A DNA stretch of 64,000 nucleotides from Trichaptum fuscoviolaceum (lineage: Eukaryota; Basidiomycota; Agaricomycetes; Hymenochaetales; Trichaptaceae): contig CAJSYZ010000006.1 of the NCBI GenBank assembly GCA_910574455.1, positions 605,981 through 669,980 on the forward strand. The letters run 5' to 3'. The notes under the pieces are model-generated. The model had not been told where the DNA came from and made no database searches. It saw only the letters and a list, made by a program, of their open reading frames with translations. Made by a program: the position numbers and the translations under genes. Within the stretch, counting starts at the first letter, position 1, and every line of letters starts with the position of its first letter. Shown here piece by piece: positions 12,242-24,526 of this stretch.

Positions 12242-15200
12242 ATGTTATTAAATAGGGCTCAAGCATCAATCAGTACTACTCAATGGACTGTCACCTGCCA
12301 TAGAGATTGCAACGGAGTCCGAAATAACCAGTCCGTATGGTATGTAGTATACTGCTTGAAGCGTTACAACCAGCAAAATACTCATGATCATTATGGTCAA
12401 ATAGGGCGGATATTACTGCAAGACAGTACTCCTGAAAGGGTGTCGCTTCGCCTTCCAAAGGAACACACCAAAGTTGTGCGAGCAGATGATATAGTATTAG
12501 AGTCACCAAGGATTCTGGAGGCAAAGCATTGTTGGACCTCCACCAACACTTCACAGTCTTATTCCTCTGAAGTAGCAGATGAACTCGTGACGAAAGCAAA
12601 GTCATCATGGGAAAACTACCGTAGTCGAAAGTGTTCCGCTTGCACAAGAAATTTTGCGCCAAATGTCGGAACTGCGTGTTGAAGCAGAACCGCTTGCGGG
12701 AATCGCGTTACGCCATCTGGAGGAAAGACGTAGGGGACGCTACTTGGGAGGCGCGCGTGGGCCCGGGGGGAAACTAATACCGTTTATGATCTGGGCCAAA
12801 AGATCAGGGCTGAAATGGCTGTCGACGCTCCTCAAGAGCATTTTTGGTACCTTGGAGTCGAAGCGCGGGGATGAGGCAGAGGCGGGAAGGTTAAAGTGGC
12901 AATCGCTGCAGAGAGATGTTGAAAACCTGATACGAGAACTCGACGAATGCCTGAAGTACAGCGTTTCCAAGTCGCGCATCGCCATCAAAGAGCTAAAAAA
13001 GGGCTTGACGGCAGACCTTCCAAACGACCTCACCTCCGTGATCAAAAGTCTCAATGAAATCGCGAATGAGCTTCAGGAAGAGCAGCCCGAACAGTACTCT
13101 CTACGTGAAGCTCAAATCGCTCAAGAGGACTCTCCAAATCATTGACTTGAAAACGGAGATGGCCGACGGCGAGAATCATCGCTCTACCATCCAAGTGCAG
13201 CACATGTATGGTTTGGTAGTATCAGCGTTTGCTGAAGTAAGTTTGATGTTCAAGTTACTGCTCTGCGTCTTCATTCGTTTACATGATTCACATGGCACTG
13301 GCAGTTGGAGCATGCGGCCGCCGCCACCGCCATCCGCTCTCTGTGCGAGAATGCCAGAGATGACTTGTTCAAGGCGTTCCGGTACGCATCTCCGGAACTA
13401 GATTCGTTCAAGATTGAGCCGGCCAGTAAAAAAACCTGTCGCCGATACGGGGTGTGAAACCATCCGCATTGTACAGAAAAGGTTTCGACCTTGCACAAGT
13501 CCTTCATCTACCCACCGACTGAGACTAAGCCCGCCACTCAGCCTGAGGCCGGCACCGTCACGACTCAGCCTGAGGCCGGCACCGTCACGACTCAGCCTGA
13601 GGCCGGCTCACCCAACACGAACAAGTCAGCGAAGAAGAAGAAGGGGAAGAACCCGAAGAATAAACCCCCGAACACAGAACTTCGCGAAGCTGAGGCTACT
13701 GAGCCCAACACTCAGCCTAGTGGCGTTAAACGTAACGAGGACCCGACCATGTCGAATAAAGGTCCTACTAGTTGAGCTTACACAATACGCTCAGTCTGAC
13801 AACCCCCCCGACTCGGACACGAAGCTTCCGAGTCCGCGATTCCATTACCAGAATTTGGTTGCAAAGAGTGAAGACTTGGAGACGCTGAAAGGAAATCTCC
13901 GTACCGAGTACGACGAAAACGCAGAGGAAGTGCCAGAGCTTGGGCAACCTGCAAACTATGATCTCTTGGACGTGATGGGGCATCAACACTATGTTCAAAT
14001 CCTTCCTTCCGCGCTTTCACGGCGCACTCGAATTTTAACTTCGCCCTCTTCCTGCTCTTAAAAGAGCAGGTCATCAAAATGGAGGAGAAGATACAAAACA
14101 TCCTTAATACTGAGGATCAGCAATCTTTATGCGATATCTTCGATAACCCTAAGAACGAAAAATATAAGGAGATTCTATCTTGTGGCGTAATGCCAACGAC
14201 GAAAGATGACAATTCAGAAGAAAGGAATAAATTCTTAAAGCGTGTTCGAGTTAGCACCGAAGTAGATGGGTTTTCGGGGAAATCAGACTCTGCCTTCACT
14301 CTATCACTTGAAGACGAGGATTACGGCTTCAATGCGATGGCCTCGCTGGACTATATAGGTTCGGAGGAATTGCCAACACGTATGTATATCAACCAAGAAA
14401 GGCAGGCCAAGAAGGCAAGGGACAACTTGAAGGAGGCCGAGCCTGAGGAGGCCGAGGATGCGCATAAGGAAGCCGCAGAAGTCTTGAAGAAGCAGGACTT
14501 CAAGTCCCTCCCCATCGCACTCAAGCTACACAACTTCATTGGCGACTTGGTGACCTTTTGCGTTGAAAAGTTCGAACGTCTGTCCGAAAACGAAAGAGGT
14601 GACTATCGCTGGTCGTGTTGTCAACGTGGAGTATCTGAAAGAGCTGCAAATATGTGATCTTCCGTTAGGCTTGCATTCTCGACCCGGCTTCAAGAGAACG
14701 TCGAAGATTGCGAAACTTCTGGTCCACCTCAGACATCGGCGCAACATTCATCGTGAGCGAGCATCGTGTCTCCTTCGCGCAATACAGATTATTCTTTGCG
14801 ACATACCCGGCGAAGTCGTCAAAGACGGTGAACCATTCCGCAATTTACTGAACCGATACCAACATGGACGAGTTCGTCCCTTCGCTGCGCAAACGGTTTT
14901 AGCTCTTGTTTTACGTGCAGAGGCGAACTTAAATTATCCCATGGGTACGGACCGAATGAGGCATCTTGTGGCTCTGGCTCTGATACAGGCACCTGCCAAA
15001 CTTTATGGCCGAGAGTTGGAAGATGTCCAGGAAACCCCGTCTTGGATTAAAGATTATATGCTCTCCGAAGAGGGGCCCTACTCCATGGTCAAGAAAGGAC
15101 CTCAAGAAACCCTTGACATTAATGCTCTTCTTACCCTTCTGCACGTAGTCTGGGGTGTGCCATTTACGCTCAAGGATCAAGAACCGGACAAAGTTGTAGA

Positions 15201-15558
15201 TCGGCAAGTTGAATTGTCAAAGTCAGTTAAGGGCAAGGAGCGAGAACCGGGCAATGTCAATGTCAAGTTTCTGTCTGATCTTACGAGTGCAATTGCAGAT
15301 GCGAGTGCAGATGCGAGTGCAGATGCGAGTGCAGATGCGAGTGCAGATGCGAGTGCAGATGCGAGTGCAGATGCGAGTGCAGATGCGAGTGGAAGCGATG
15401 GAAACGGAAGCGACTCCGAGTCAGCGGCTCTACTACCTAAGCACCATCACTTGCTTCGACGAATAGCAACATCAGTATCACAGCTCATGGATAGCATCTG
15501 GGAGAGTTATGTAAATTCTATGGAAAAGGTAGACATTTATACTTGGGATTTCCACTGA
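12242..15558 (+). CDS. Unrecognised multi-block protein with internal amino-acid repeats and a probable frameshift
   Basis: Coding-like blocks follow one another on the plus strand: about 12242-12680 (less certain), 12654-13145 (a helical region, KWQSLQRDVENLIRELDE), 13491-13775 (three TQPEAGTVT-like repeats, then a Lys-rich stretch), about 13775-13990, 14079-14600 (EVLKKQDFKSLPIALKLHN) and 14600-15558. The last block contains a helical domain (VRPFAAQTVLALVLRAE), then eight ADAS repeats, then the stop. The frame changes at about 14590 with no room for an intron, so one base appears gained or lost there. Other junctions may be introns. I recognise no domain. The gene stops about 40 bases before the 2.46-kb duplication starting at 15597. 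Whether it is functional is unclear. Confidence 0.45.
13536..13610 (+). repeat. 27-bp tandem repeat, three copies, in coding frame
   Basis: The unit starts ACTCAGCCTGAGGCCGG and occurs three times. The third copy diverges at its end. The unit is 27 bases, so the frame is kept (TQPEAGTVT). Each unit contains the palindromic word CTCAGCCTGAG. Confidence 0.85.
15295..15390 (+). repeat. 12-bp tandem repeat, eight copies, encoding ADAS
   Basis: The unit GCAGATGCGAGT is repeated eight times without interruption (96 bases), giving eight Ala-Asp-Ala-Ser units in the reading frame. Sequence identity among the copies is complete. Confidence 0.95.
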
Positions 15559-15596
15559 GCTTGCCTCGGATGTAGTAGTAGTACTGGGAGGACTCG

Positions 15597-18056
15597 GTAC
15601 TCAAACTATTTCTAACTGTTTTCTTTTCGTAGTATTACCTCATACCAGTGCATACCACTAGTATTCAAGTTGTGTCTTTGTATGTTTGTCTCCTGTTCTG
15701 TGTTCGTCGACCTTATACTTGTGTTTTCTGTGCATCGGTATTCAAGTTGTTGTATGACTGTATGTAAATAAAAAACGATATGAATTGTTTACTAACTATT
15801 CCAAGTCGGACTTGGACTCACTGGCACCAGTGATGCTCTAATTACTGCTCGATAAATTCACGACTGGCTCGAATCCGGGTCTACCAACCTGAAGACCGAA
15901 CATCGTTACGGGTCACTGTTCGGCAACTTGAACTTTTGAGCTGACTTGAAGTCCCACGACTCGGTCTCAGGCTCTGACTCGGAAGTTCTTCCGATTCGGA
16001 GGTCAGCTTGAAGTCGGAAACTACTAGTACTAGTAAACTAAGCCTGAGGGGCGAAGGTCGGTCCGGCTACTACTACAACTGCTCTGCTCGACAACTATTA
16101 GGTATAATAATTTTAATGGAATGACCGGTTGTTATTCTCGGGACGTTCTAGGTCAGAGGGAACTGGACGGCTTGACTTATGCTATTGCCTTCTGGCAGAC
16201 GACGGAGGAGCTGGAACAAATGGGCTTTGCGACCAACCTTGATTCAAAGACAGACACGCAACTTGGTAGTATTGTTTTCCCGACTCCGAGTCAGCAAGAG
16301 CCCGACGTGGACATCGCCGCTCGCCTTTTCCCAGACTGAGCCCCTTCCTCAACTCCCCCACCATGCGCACAAACTCTCTCATCTCATCCTCTTGCACTAC
16401 CTTGAGGCTTGTCATTTTCTTCAACCTTGGCGCTGTCTCCTTCACATACGACATCTTCCATGCGCTGCTCTCCTGCACTTTGTACTAAATTATGTCGTAA
16501 CAGATCTGGGCGGAATGGGAGACAGAGGTCTGCACGAGCATGGCACAGGAGTTCAAGGCTGGTGAGTTTATTCTCCTTCTCAATCCTTTTACTTCACGTT
16601 ATTTACATACCATTTGATACAGAATCCTAGCTCACACCGTTTACAGCGCACGCAAGATGGTGCAATTCTGGAACACCGCCAGACAGCACCACCACCATTG
16701 CCATCGCACTCCTGCTACTAGTAGTACCCAGCATCGACATGATGACTTCCCACGTGGGGTCTGACACTGGCATCACAGGCCCTCCGTCGTCACCACTGAC
16801 AGCCATGGTCAGATTGGAAACTAGAGACTTCCGGAGACACTTTCATTGTTGTGGGGACTGGTAAGTAGCCCTAGTAGTTATCCGCTATTGCAACAATAGC
16901 TCATGACCCGATGAACACAACTACATGACTGGCTGATGCTATGGTTGTTGAAGCGCTTAGAATGCCAGCACGCTTACGAGTTCGAGACGACAGCGCGCAC
17001 CATCTTGCCGGGCAAGTCTTCTTTCAGAGACAAGTCATTCGGAGATGAGGAGCTCAAAGGCTTCCAGTTTGCCTCACCAGACGACCATCAAATTCATATC
17101 TATTTCGCTGATTCCATGGCTCATGGCGGGGATTTAAGAGATGCTCCTTGCCGACACAAGGGACTTCTTGCAATCAGAGAAGGTATGTACATAAAGTGCC
17201 ACACATCGACTGAAAGTTTAACCTCTCTTTCTGAATCAGTGGTGCGCTGACCGTGGTAACCGCTCTCGTCGCGACAATTTCCTCTATTGTGTCCCCTGGC
17301 TTGGGCAGATCATCGTTGATCCATGCCCTTGCTGGCGCGCTCATGCTCGACATTCTCGCCATCTCACGTTCCGCTCTTTGGATGAACGATGTGACGTTGT
17401 CGTCGCTTATGGGCCGTGTGCCTGCCCCGTGAATTGTCCTTCTCGAGGACCTTGACGCTGCATTCACTCGCTCAACTTCGCGCGACGGGTCCTCAACCTG
17501 TGTTCCTGGTGGTAAGAAGAAGAGCTCTTTGTTGTCCGACAACAAGGATAAGATGACGATGATGACGACAATGAAGAAATTGGCAAGAAGAAGAAAAGCA
17601 AGAAATATGACACTCTATCCGACGTGAACACGCTCTCTCTTTCTGGCTTTCTTAATGCACTTGATGGTGTCGCCGCTGCTGTTGGCCGCTTCCTCGTCCC
17701 GTCGCAGCGACGAACCATCTTGAGCGTTTCGACCCCGCGCTCTCGCACCCCGGTGGTATGGATGTTTGGATCGAGTTCAAAAGCGCAAGCCCTAGGCAGG
17801 CTCAAGCGCTCTTCTGCGACTTCTTCCTGTACGCGGACGTCAAGAAGCCCGAGATCACCAAACGCGAAGGCGAGCTCGATGGGATCAGCCTCCCCACCCC
17901 ACCCCATCCTCTGGATCGATTTCGGAAATTCCGGTGTCGGTATTTGCGTCCGATGCCTCGAGTACCGCAACCTTGAGCTCGAGCTCATTGATGAGAGGTG
18001 CGTCAAACAGTCTACCTGACGTTGGCAAAGCAGCTCACGACGCAAATTGCGAATTC
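15597..18056. repeat. Long direct repeat, copy A (2.46 kb)
   Basis: This block is repeated in the same orientation at 21867-24326 (offset 6270-6271). By eye I count about seven differences (five substitutions, two single-base indels), so the copies are about 99.7% identical. Identity begins at GTAC (15597) and ends at GAATTC (18051-18056). The block contains a likely 3' UTR-like start, a short open frame (16121-16339) and a broken BCS1-like gene. Confidence 0.97.
16490..18050 (+). pseudogene. BCS1-type AAA ATPase, broken (copy A)
   Basis: Pieces of a BCS1-like mitochondrial-chaperone-family AAA protein appear in order: 'LMLWLLKRLECQHAYEFETT' (about 16933), the usual BCS1 N-terminal 'WLxxRPEW..EFE' signature; 'SSLIHALAGALMLDI' (about 17310), the region after Walker A; 'LMGRVPAP' and IVLLEDLDAAFT with the Walker B Asp-Asp neighbourhood (about 17409-17470, with a TGA in between); 'TLSLSGFLNALDGVAA' (about 17630); then MDVWIEFKSAS (17758), the region after the arginine finger; and VYLTLAKQLT (about 18010). 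Stops and frame changes interrupt the series, and the Walker A loop is not readable. Family knowledge: Agaricomycetes carry many such BCS1-like genes. An open frame 16121-16339 just upstream (YAIAFWQTTEELEQMG) may be a remnant of a neighbour. Confidence 0.75.
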
Positions 18057-18915
18057 GAATGCCAGTGCCAGCCTGAGTGTTTTGGTGTCGTGGGAAATTA
18101 CTCAAAAGGCCTAAGTTACAGGATATGTTGATTTTTTACAACAGAATGCACAGTGCATTCACCATTCTAAACTTTGCAGAAAGCTTCTTTAGATGTCTTA
18201 CTATACATCATAAAATTATCAAGAGTATCTGATTAGTTGTTCAGAAGATATTACAGAAAGAATGTCAGATTCATGAATTAAAAGCAAATTTTGGCTTTAT
18301 TTGGCATTTTTGAGGTACTCGGCACTTTCAAGAGCCATGCAGGCAATAACCAGTCATGAAACTCCTATAGTAGGACAAGTAGACATATAGCTATATGCTG
18401 CTAAATTTTGAAGCTTTATGGGTTTGAGATGAGAGTTTCCGGCAGCATATAAAGACGAAAATGATGCCAAATTTGGTAACCCCGAGAACACTGAAAGTCC
18501 TTGTTATCTTCTTACTTCAAGTTTGATTGAGAATTTCCTTTCTTTTTATACTATTATACGTAGAACAAAGATGCAGTTATACACACATATTTATAGAATT
18601 TTTGCTGCTATGTGGAAGTAATAAAACTCGAAAAACCAGAAATCAGGGGGGTGACAATCATCTTTAGTACTACTACTAGTAGTAACCGGCTGTACTAGTA
18701 GTAACTTAGTAAGCCTGAGTAGTACTACTAGTACTAGTACTAGTAGTAGTAGTAAGCACTGCCGGTGCCATGGCACTGCCAGCCTGAGTGCCACTGGTTG
18801 AAGACGACGCACTCAGTTTCCCACTGCATTCTTTTCCCATTTCGTCCCAATAGTACTACCTATTCATCTTGAACTCGAAAGCACAACAGCAACGACTTCA
18901 ACTTGAATCAGCATC
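18057..18915. other. Non-coding stretch, AT-rich then palindrome-rich
   Basis: No gene is seen. The stretch begins with GCCAGTGCCAGCCTGAGTG directly after the end of duplication A. Positions 18120-18650 are AT-rich and plain. Positions 18665-18800 are packed with TACTACTAGTAGTA-type words plus CACTGCC and GCCTGAG words. TTCAACTTGAA lies at about 18898, just before the next gene's ATG. Confidence 0.7.
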
Positions 18916-21849
18916 ATGCTGGCATCATCCAAGCCATCGCGTAGAAATCCGATTCCGCGTGAGTCCTACAGCTTTCTACTACGTTCTCCTATACCGGCAG
19001 CAATGATTAATGAGATATCCAGCTTTGCCAAGGGAAGGCTTTGATTTGATAGAATTGTCTCGGCAGATCACGGGCTTTCACCCATCCAACGAGGAAAATA
19101 GTATTCAATCTGCAAGGCAGAGACTAGAAGGTGTCATCGATGGCATATGGCCAGGTGAGTCCTACTTTCTCCTTCGCCGGTAGTCCTGCTTTGTTGACTA
19201 CTTCTACTCGTGGCAGAGAATCAGAGTCTGAGCGGATCAATAGTGCCTCATAGAACCCCTCGGATGCCAACAAACACTCACACTGGCATGTCGACTCGCG
19301 AAGTTGACACTGTCCGACCTGGCAGTACTTCCCCAACTCAGGCGCCTACCGTCGTACAGGCTCACTGTACACTGGCACCAAATCGCGCCACACGAAGGGA
19401 AACTATCTCGCCTTTAGAACAGGAGGAATATTACTATGGCCTGGAGGGGGCTCCTCGCCTGGTCGGGCGCACCGGCGGCGACTGGGAACGGACTAACATG
19501 CGGAAATGCGTAGGGGTTGTGGGTGATCACCGCATTACTGAGTTCTGGGATGCAGACTTGTTCCCGAAAATATTGCCGATATTCAAGGCACTATATCTCG
19601 AGGGGCACGGAAAGGCGAACCTATTTGAGGTTAACCGCGTTGGCCTCGAACGCCCTGCCAGTGGTGGGCATTAGACACGAGTGGCCCGCTGAAAATGAGT
19701 GGCCCGTCGTTGTTATGATCGGAGTTGATACGGAGCCCAGTCTCCACCCTAAAGTGGGATGCTGGGCTGCGGAGAGGGTGAAGGACATACTATGGGAGCT
19801 CGCAATTTATGATGTCGAGGTCGAGATTAGGGAACGACTTATCAAACGGGCTTCCGGCGATAACACAGATGGCCCTGCTAATATGAAGCGTAACCGTACT
19901 CAGGCTGGTGACGATGACGTTCCTGAGGCTGTCGATGGCAATCACCACCTAAAGCGCCCTAGACCATCTTTCACTCCGTCTGCCCCCGGTCAGAGCATCA
20001 ACGACCCTCATAGTGACTCTGACGCCGCTCACGGTGTTCAAGGCCAAGGCTGGCCTACAGGATCGAAAAATATCTCGTCCACTCACGCCAGCCGCTACCG
20101 CCTGATCCCAGCAAGCCCTATGGTTCTTGAGCCACGTATAATGGGCAACTATAAAGATCGCCATACCGCCAACACGTACTTACAGCGCCTTGCTGCGCCT
20201 TTCACCACATGTGTTGGGATATGCCTTGGCATCACTGAGACCAGGGGCAAAACGCAGTATGACAGCTATTCAACCGGGTCACTGTTTGGATTAAGATACA
20301 AAACGAGAAGCCCATCTTATATGCCCTCGGTTGTCGACATGGCACCATTCCATTTAATTTACAGTTCTATCTTCATCCGCAGCCTGAGGATTCTGAAAGC
20401 GACTTGGAGGATGCCAGCTTGAAGAAAGGCAAGAAATCCAATAAGAAGGGCAAGAAGGGCGTCAAAGGGAACAAGAAGGGCAACAAAACATCGAAAGGCG
20501 CTGGCAAGAACTATAAAATCACGGAAGCCTCTCACTACATCGACTACAAACATGACGAGAACTCGAATTATAAGGCCTATGTTTCGCTGTTCACGCAGAA
20601 GAAGCTGGCTGACCACTTACCAATGATGGAACGCGAGTTGGAAAATCAGAGGAAAGATTTCAATCTTCTCGTGGATAAGGAGATCATAAAAGATCGTAAT
20701 GTAATGAAGATAGTCCAAAAGGAATGCGATGACGCGACAGCTTTCTTCAAGAAGGTCGAGGGATGCGAATCGAATGTCCAGTGTATGGAGCAGTTTGGAT
20801 ATGTCGAATTCTCTCCGGGAAGATTCAATCGGTTTAATGAGGAAGGTGACGCGAAGAAGCCGAGGACTAACAAGCACCCCTATGCATCGGACTGGGCGTT
20901 GATCAGGATTTGTGACGACCGTCTCCCATCTGACATGGATATTCTCTGCAACCAGCATCGGAAGGGGCAATTTTGGAATTATGCAGACTTGAGAAGGTAT
21001 GAACCAAAGAGCATGTGTGGTTCAGCTGCTTTCGACGACATTCTGGAGTTCATGGGATGGAAGGAAGGCACTCAAGTACATGATGGTCTGGTGCATATCA
21101 AAGATTTCACGAAACCGCGCGACATCTACAGCCGTCTTTATCAAGAAGAAACGGACGAACAAGCGATTAAAGATAAGCAGCTCCATAGAGCACTAGCGAA
21201 TGATGGCACAAAGGTCGTATCCTCGAAGCTTGAAACAAGACGGGTATATAAGTTTGGTTGGACAACTGGCCACACAGTGGGCGTTTATAACAATATCACT
21301 TCCTACTGGGTCGATCTTACACTAGAATATGATGTCACAGTCTCCGGTGAAGGCAAACGTCGCAAAACCTGTGGAATCAAAGAAGGTGTAAAGGGCGTCG
21401 AGAGTTGCTGGCAGGCGGTCCTGCAATTTCCACCCGGCAAGCACTTCGGTGGTCCTAGCCGTATATTTGGAGACCAAGGTGATTCCGGAAGCTTGGTCAT
21501 CGACCAGGATGCCAACGCACTTGGTACAATCACCTTTGTTACGACTTCGACCGAATGGCTACTCGATGGGTTCACTTACGGAGTCCCTATTTGGCAACAA
21601 TTGTCGGAGATGCGCACCTCAGGCTTCGGTTACGGTGATATTCATTTCGGATTCGAATCACAAGAGGATGATGCAGTGATGTCGGAACTTGCGGAATATC
21701 ATCCACAGATTAAGGTAACTAGGGCTTACAAGGGCTCGAGTACATGGAAAGCGTGGTCTAATGAGGAGCACCACAAGGTTGAGCGAGAACGAAAAGCATT
21801 GGGACCGTTTAATTCACTTAGACCGCAGACTCGGAGTCAGACGAAGTAG
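18916..21849 (+). CDS. Trypsin-like serine protease family protein, with two apparent frameshifts
   Basis: Start ATG 18916. Exon 1 ends with GTGAGT at about 18959. Exon 2 (about 19022-19154, LPREGFDLIELSRQITGFHP) joins in phase to exon 3 at about 19216 (ENQSLSGS). Exon 3 runs to about 19670. The following block (WPVVVMIGVD, then VKDILWELAIYDVEVEIRE) is in another frame up to about 20295, and the last block (to 21849) is back in the first frame, so two one-base shifts are inferred. The catalytic triad can be proposed: His in GCRHG (20338-20340), Asp in SDWALIRI (20890), Ser in GDQGDSGSLVID (21484). A Lys/Gly-rich insert (about 20420-20510) separates His and Asp. The long spacings (about 184 and 198 residues) are unlike chymotrypsin. 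An uncharacterised Agaricomycete family with this architecture is known to me only by pattern. The gene lies exactly between the two copies of the 2.46-kb repeat. Confidence 0.6.
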
Positions 21850-21866
21850 CCTGAGGACTCAGGCTT
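21828..21866. repeat. Palindromic words at duplication junction
   Basis: GACTCGGAGTC overlaps the last codons of the protease-like gene. Directly after the stop comes CCTGAGGACTCAGG, itself palindromic, and the 2.46-kb direct repeat starts at 21867. Confidence 0.75.
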
Positions 21867-24326
21867 GTACTCATACTATTTCTAACTGTTTTCTTTTCGT
21901 AGTATTACCTCATACCAGTGCATACCACTAGTATTCAAGTTGTGTCTTTGTATGTTTGTCTCCTGTTCTGTGTTCGTCGACCTTATACTTGTGTTTTCTG
22001 TGCATCGGTATTCAAGTTGTTGTATGACTGTATGTAAATAAAAAACGATATGAATTGTTTACTAACTATTCCGAGTCGGACTTGGACTCACTGGCACCAG
22101 TGATGCTCTAATTACTGCCCGATAAATTCACGACTGGCTCGAATCCGGGTCTACCAACCTGAAGACCGAACATCGTTACGGGTCACTGTTCGGCAACTTG
22201 AACTTTTGAGCTGAACTTGAAGTCCCACGACTCGGTCTCAGGCTCTGACTCGGAAGTTCTTCCGATTCGGAGGTCAGCTTGAAGTCGGAAACTACTAGTA
22301 CTAGTAAACTAAGCCTGAGGGGCGAAGGTCGGTCCGGCTACTACTACAACTGCTCTGCTCGACAACTATTAGGTATAATAATTTTAATGGAATGACCGGT
22401 TGTTATTCTCGGGACGTTCTAGGTCAGAGGGAACTGGACGGCTTGACTTATGCTATTGCCTTCTGGCAGACGACGGAGGAGCTGGAACAAATGGGCTTTG
22501 CGACCAACCTTGATTCAAAGACAGACACGCAACTTGGTAGTATTGTTTTCCCGACTCCGAGTCAGCAAGAGCCCGACGTGGACATCGCCGCTCGCCTTTT
22601 CCCAGACTGAGCCCCTTCCTCAACTCCCCCACCATGCGCACAAACTCTCTCATCTCATCCTCTTGCACTACCTTGAGGCTTGTCATTTTCTTCAACCTTG
22701 GCGCTGTCTCCTTCACATACGACATCTTCCATGCGCTGCTCTCCTGCACTTTGTACTAAATTATGTCGTAACAGATCTGGGCGGAATGGGAGACAGAGGT
22801 CTGCACGAGCATGGCACAGGAGTTCAAGGCTGGTGAGTTTATTCTCCTTCTCAATCCTTTTACTTCACGTTATTTACATACCATTTGATACAGAATCCTA
22901 GCTCACACCGTTTACAGCGCACGCAAGATGGTGCAATTCTGGAACACCGCCAGACAGCACCACCACCATTGCCATCGCACTCCTGCTACTAGTAGTACCC
23001 AGCATCGACATGATGACTTCCCACGTGGGGTCTGACACTGGCATCACAGGCCCTCCGTCGTCACCACTGACAGCCATGGTCAGGTTGGAAACTAGAGACT
23101 TCCGGAGACACTTTCATTGTTGTGGGGACTGGTAAGTAGCCCTAGTAGTTATCCGCTATTGCAACAATAGCTCATGACCCGATGAACACAACTACATGAC
23201 TGGCTGATGCTATGGTTGTTGAAGCGCTTAGAATGCCAGCACGCTTACGAGTTCGAGACGACAGCGCGCACCATCTTGCCGGGCAAGTCTTCTTTCAGAG
23301 ACAAGTCATTCGGAGATGAGGAGCTCAAAGGCTTCCAGTTTGCCTCACCAGACGACCATCAAATTCATATCTATTTCGCTGATTCCATGGCTCATGGCGG
23401 GGATTTAAGAGATGCTCCTTGCCGACACAAGGGACTTCTTGCAATCAGAGAAGGTATGTACATAAAGTGCCACACATCGACTGAAAGTTTAACCTCTCTT
23501 TCTGAATCAGTGGTGCGCTGACCGTGGTAACCGCTCTCGTCGCGACAATTTCCTCTATTGTGTCCCTGGCTTGGGCAGATCATCGTTGATCCATGCCCTT
23601 GCTGGCGCGCTCATGCTCGACATTCTCGCCATCTCACGTTCCGCTCTTTGGATGAACGATGTGACGTTGTCGTCGCTTATGGGCCGTGTGCCTGCCCCGT
23701 GAATTGTCCTTCTCGAGGACCTTGACGCTGCATTCACTCGCTCAACTTCGCGCGACGGGTCCTCAACCTGTGTTCCTGGTGGTAAGAAGAAGAGCTCTTT
23801 GTTGTCCGACAACAAGGATAAGATGACGATGATGACGACAATGAAGAAATTGGCAAGAAGAAGAAAAGCAAGAAATATGACACTCTATCCGACGTGAACA
23901 CGCTCTCTCTTTCTGGCTTTCTTAATGCACTTGATGGTGTCGCCGCTGCTGTTGGCCGCTTCCTCGTCCCGTCGCAGCGACGAACCATCTTGAGCGTTTC
24001 GACCCCGCGCTCTCGCACCCCGGTGGTATGGATGTTTGGATCGAGTTCAAAAGCGCAAGCCCTAGGCAGGCTCAAGCGCTCTTCTGCGACTTCTTCCTGT
24101 ACGCGGACGTCAAGAAGCCCGAGATCACCAAACGCGAAGGCGAGCTCGATGGGATCAGCCTCCCCACCCCACCCCATCCTCTGGATCGATTTCGGAAATT
24201 CCGGTGTCGGTATTTGCGTCCGATGCCTCGAGTACCGCAACCTTGAGCTCAAGCTCATTGATGAGAGGTGCGTCAAACAGTCTACCTGACGTTGGCAAAG
24301 CAGCTCACGACGCAAATTGCGAATTC
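21867..24326. repeat. Long direct repeat, copy B (2.46 kb)
   Basis: Second copy of the block at 15597-18056, same orientation. The differences seen are A to T near 21874, A to G near 22073, T to C near 22118, an extra A near 22215, A to G near 23083, a missing C near 23566, and G to A near 24248. Beyond GAATTC at 24326 the two copies diverge abruptly. Confidence 0.97.
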
Positions 24327-24522
24327 ATCAAACGGGAAAAAGTATTACTTCATCTTAGATATCGTTCAAGTAGTCATGTCCTATTCCTCGACAAACACCT
24401 CTGTGCCACCACCATTGCCGCCGAAACGGAGATCGCTCGGTTTCAATATGCAGAATAAGTCGATTATCGGCCGACAGCGCAATCCCCCCAGCTCTAAGGA
24501 CAAGAAACGCTCCTTCATTTAA
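22760..24522 (+). pseudogene. BCS1-type AAA ATPase, broken (copy B)
   Basis: This copy is the same as copy A up to 24326, with the same internal stops, so the damage predates the duplication. One extra base is lost near 23566. Past the repeat end the frame continues QLTTQIANSSNGKKYYFI and then a Ser/Pro/Lys-rich stretch to a stop at about 24522. This could be the original C-terminal continuation that copy A lacks. The ending does not resemble the usual C-terminus of BCS1-like proteins clearly enough to be sure. Confidence 0.7.
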
Positions 24523-24526
24523 ACTA

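Noticed and set aside
17464..18105. 213-residue minus-strand frame over the BCS1 remnant (and its copy at 23734-24315)
   Set aside because: Ser/Arg-rich shadow of the BCS1-like coding strand.
15597..24326. The 2.46-kb direct repeats as LTRs of a retrotransposon
   Set aside because: No TG..CA ends, no primer-binding or polypurine site, and no gag or pol between them; the repeats contain a gene remnant themselves.
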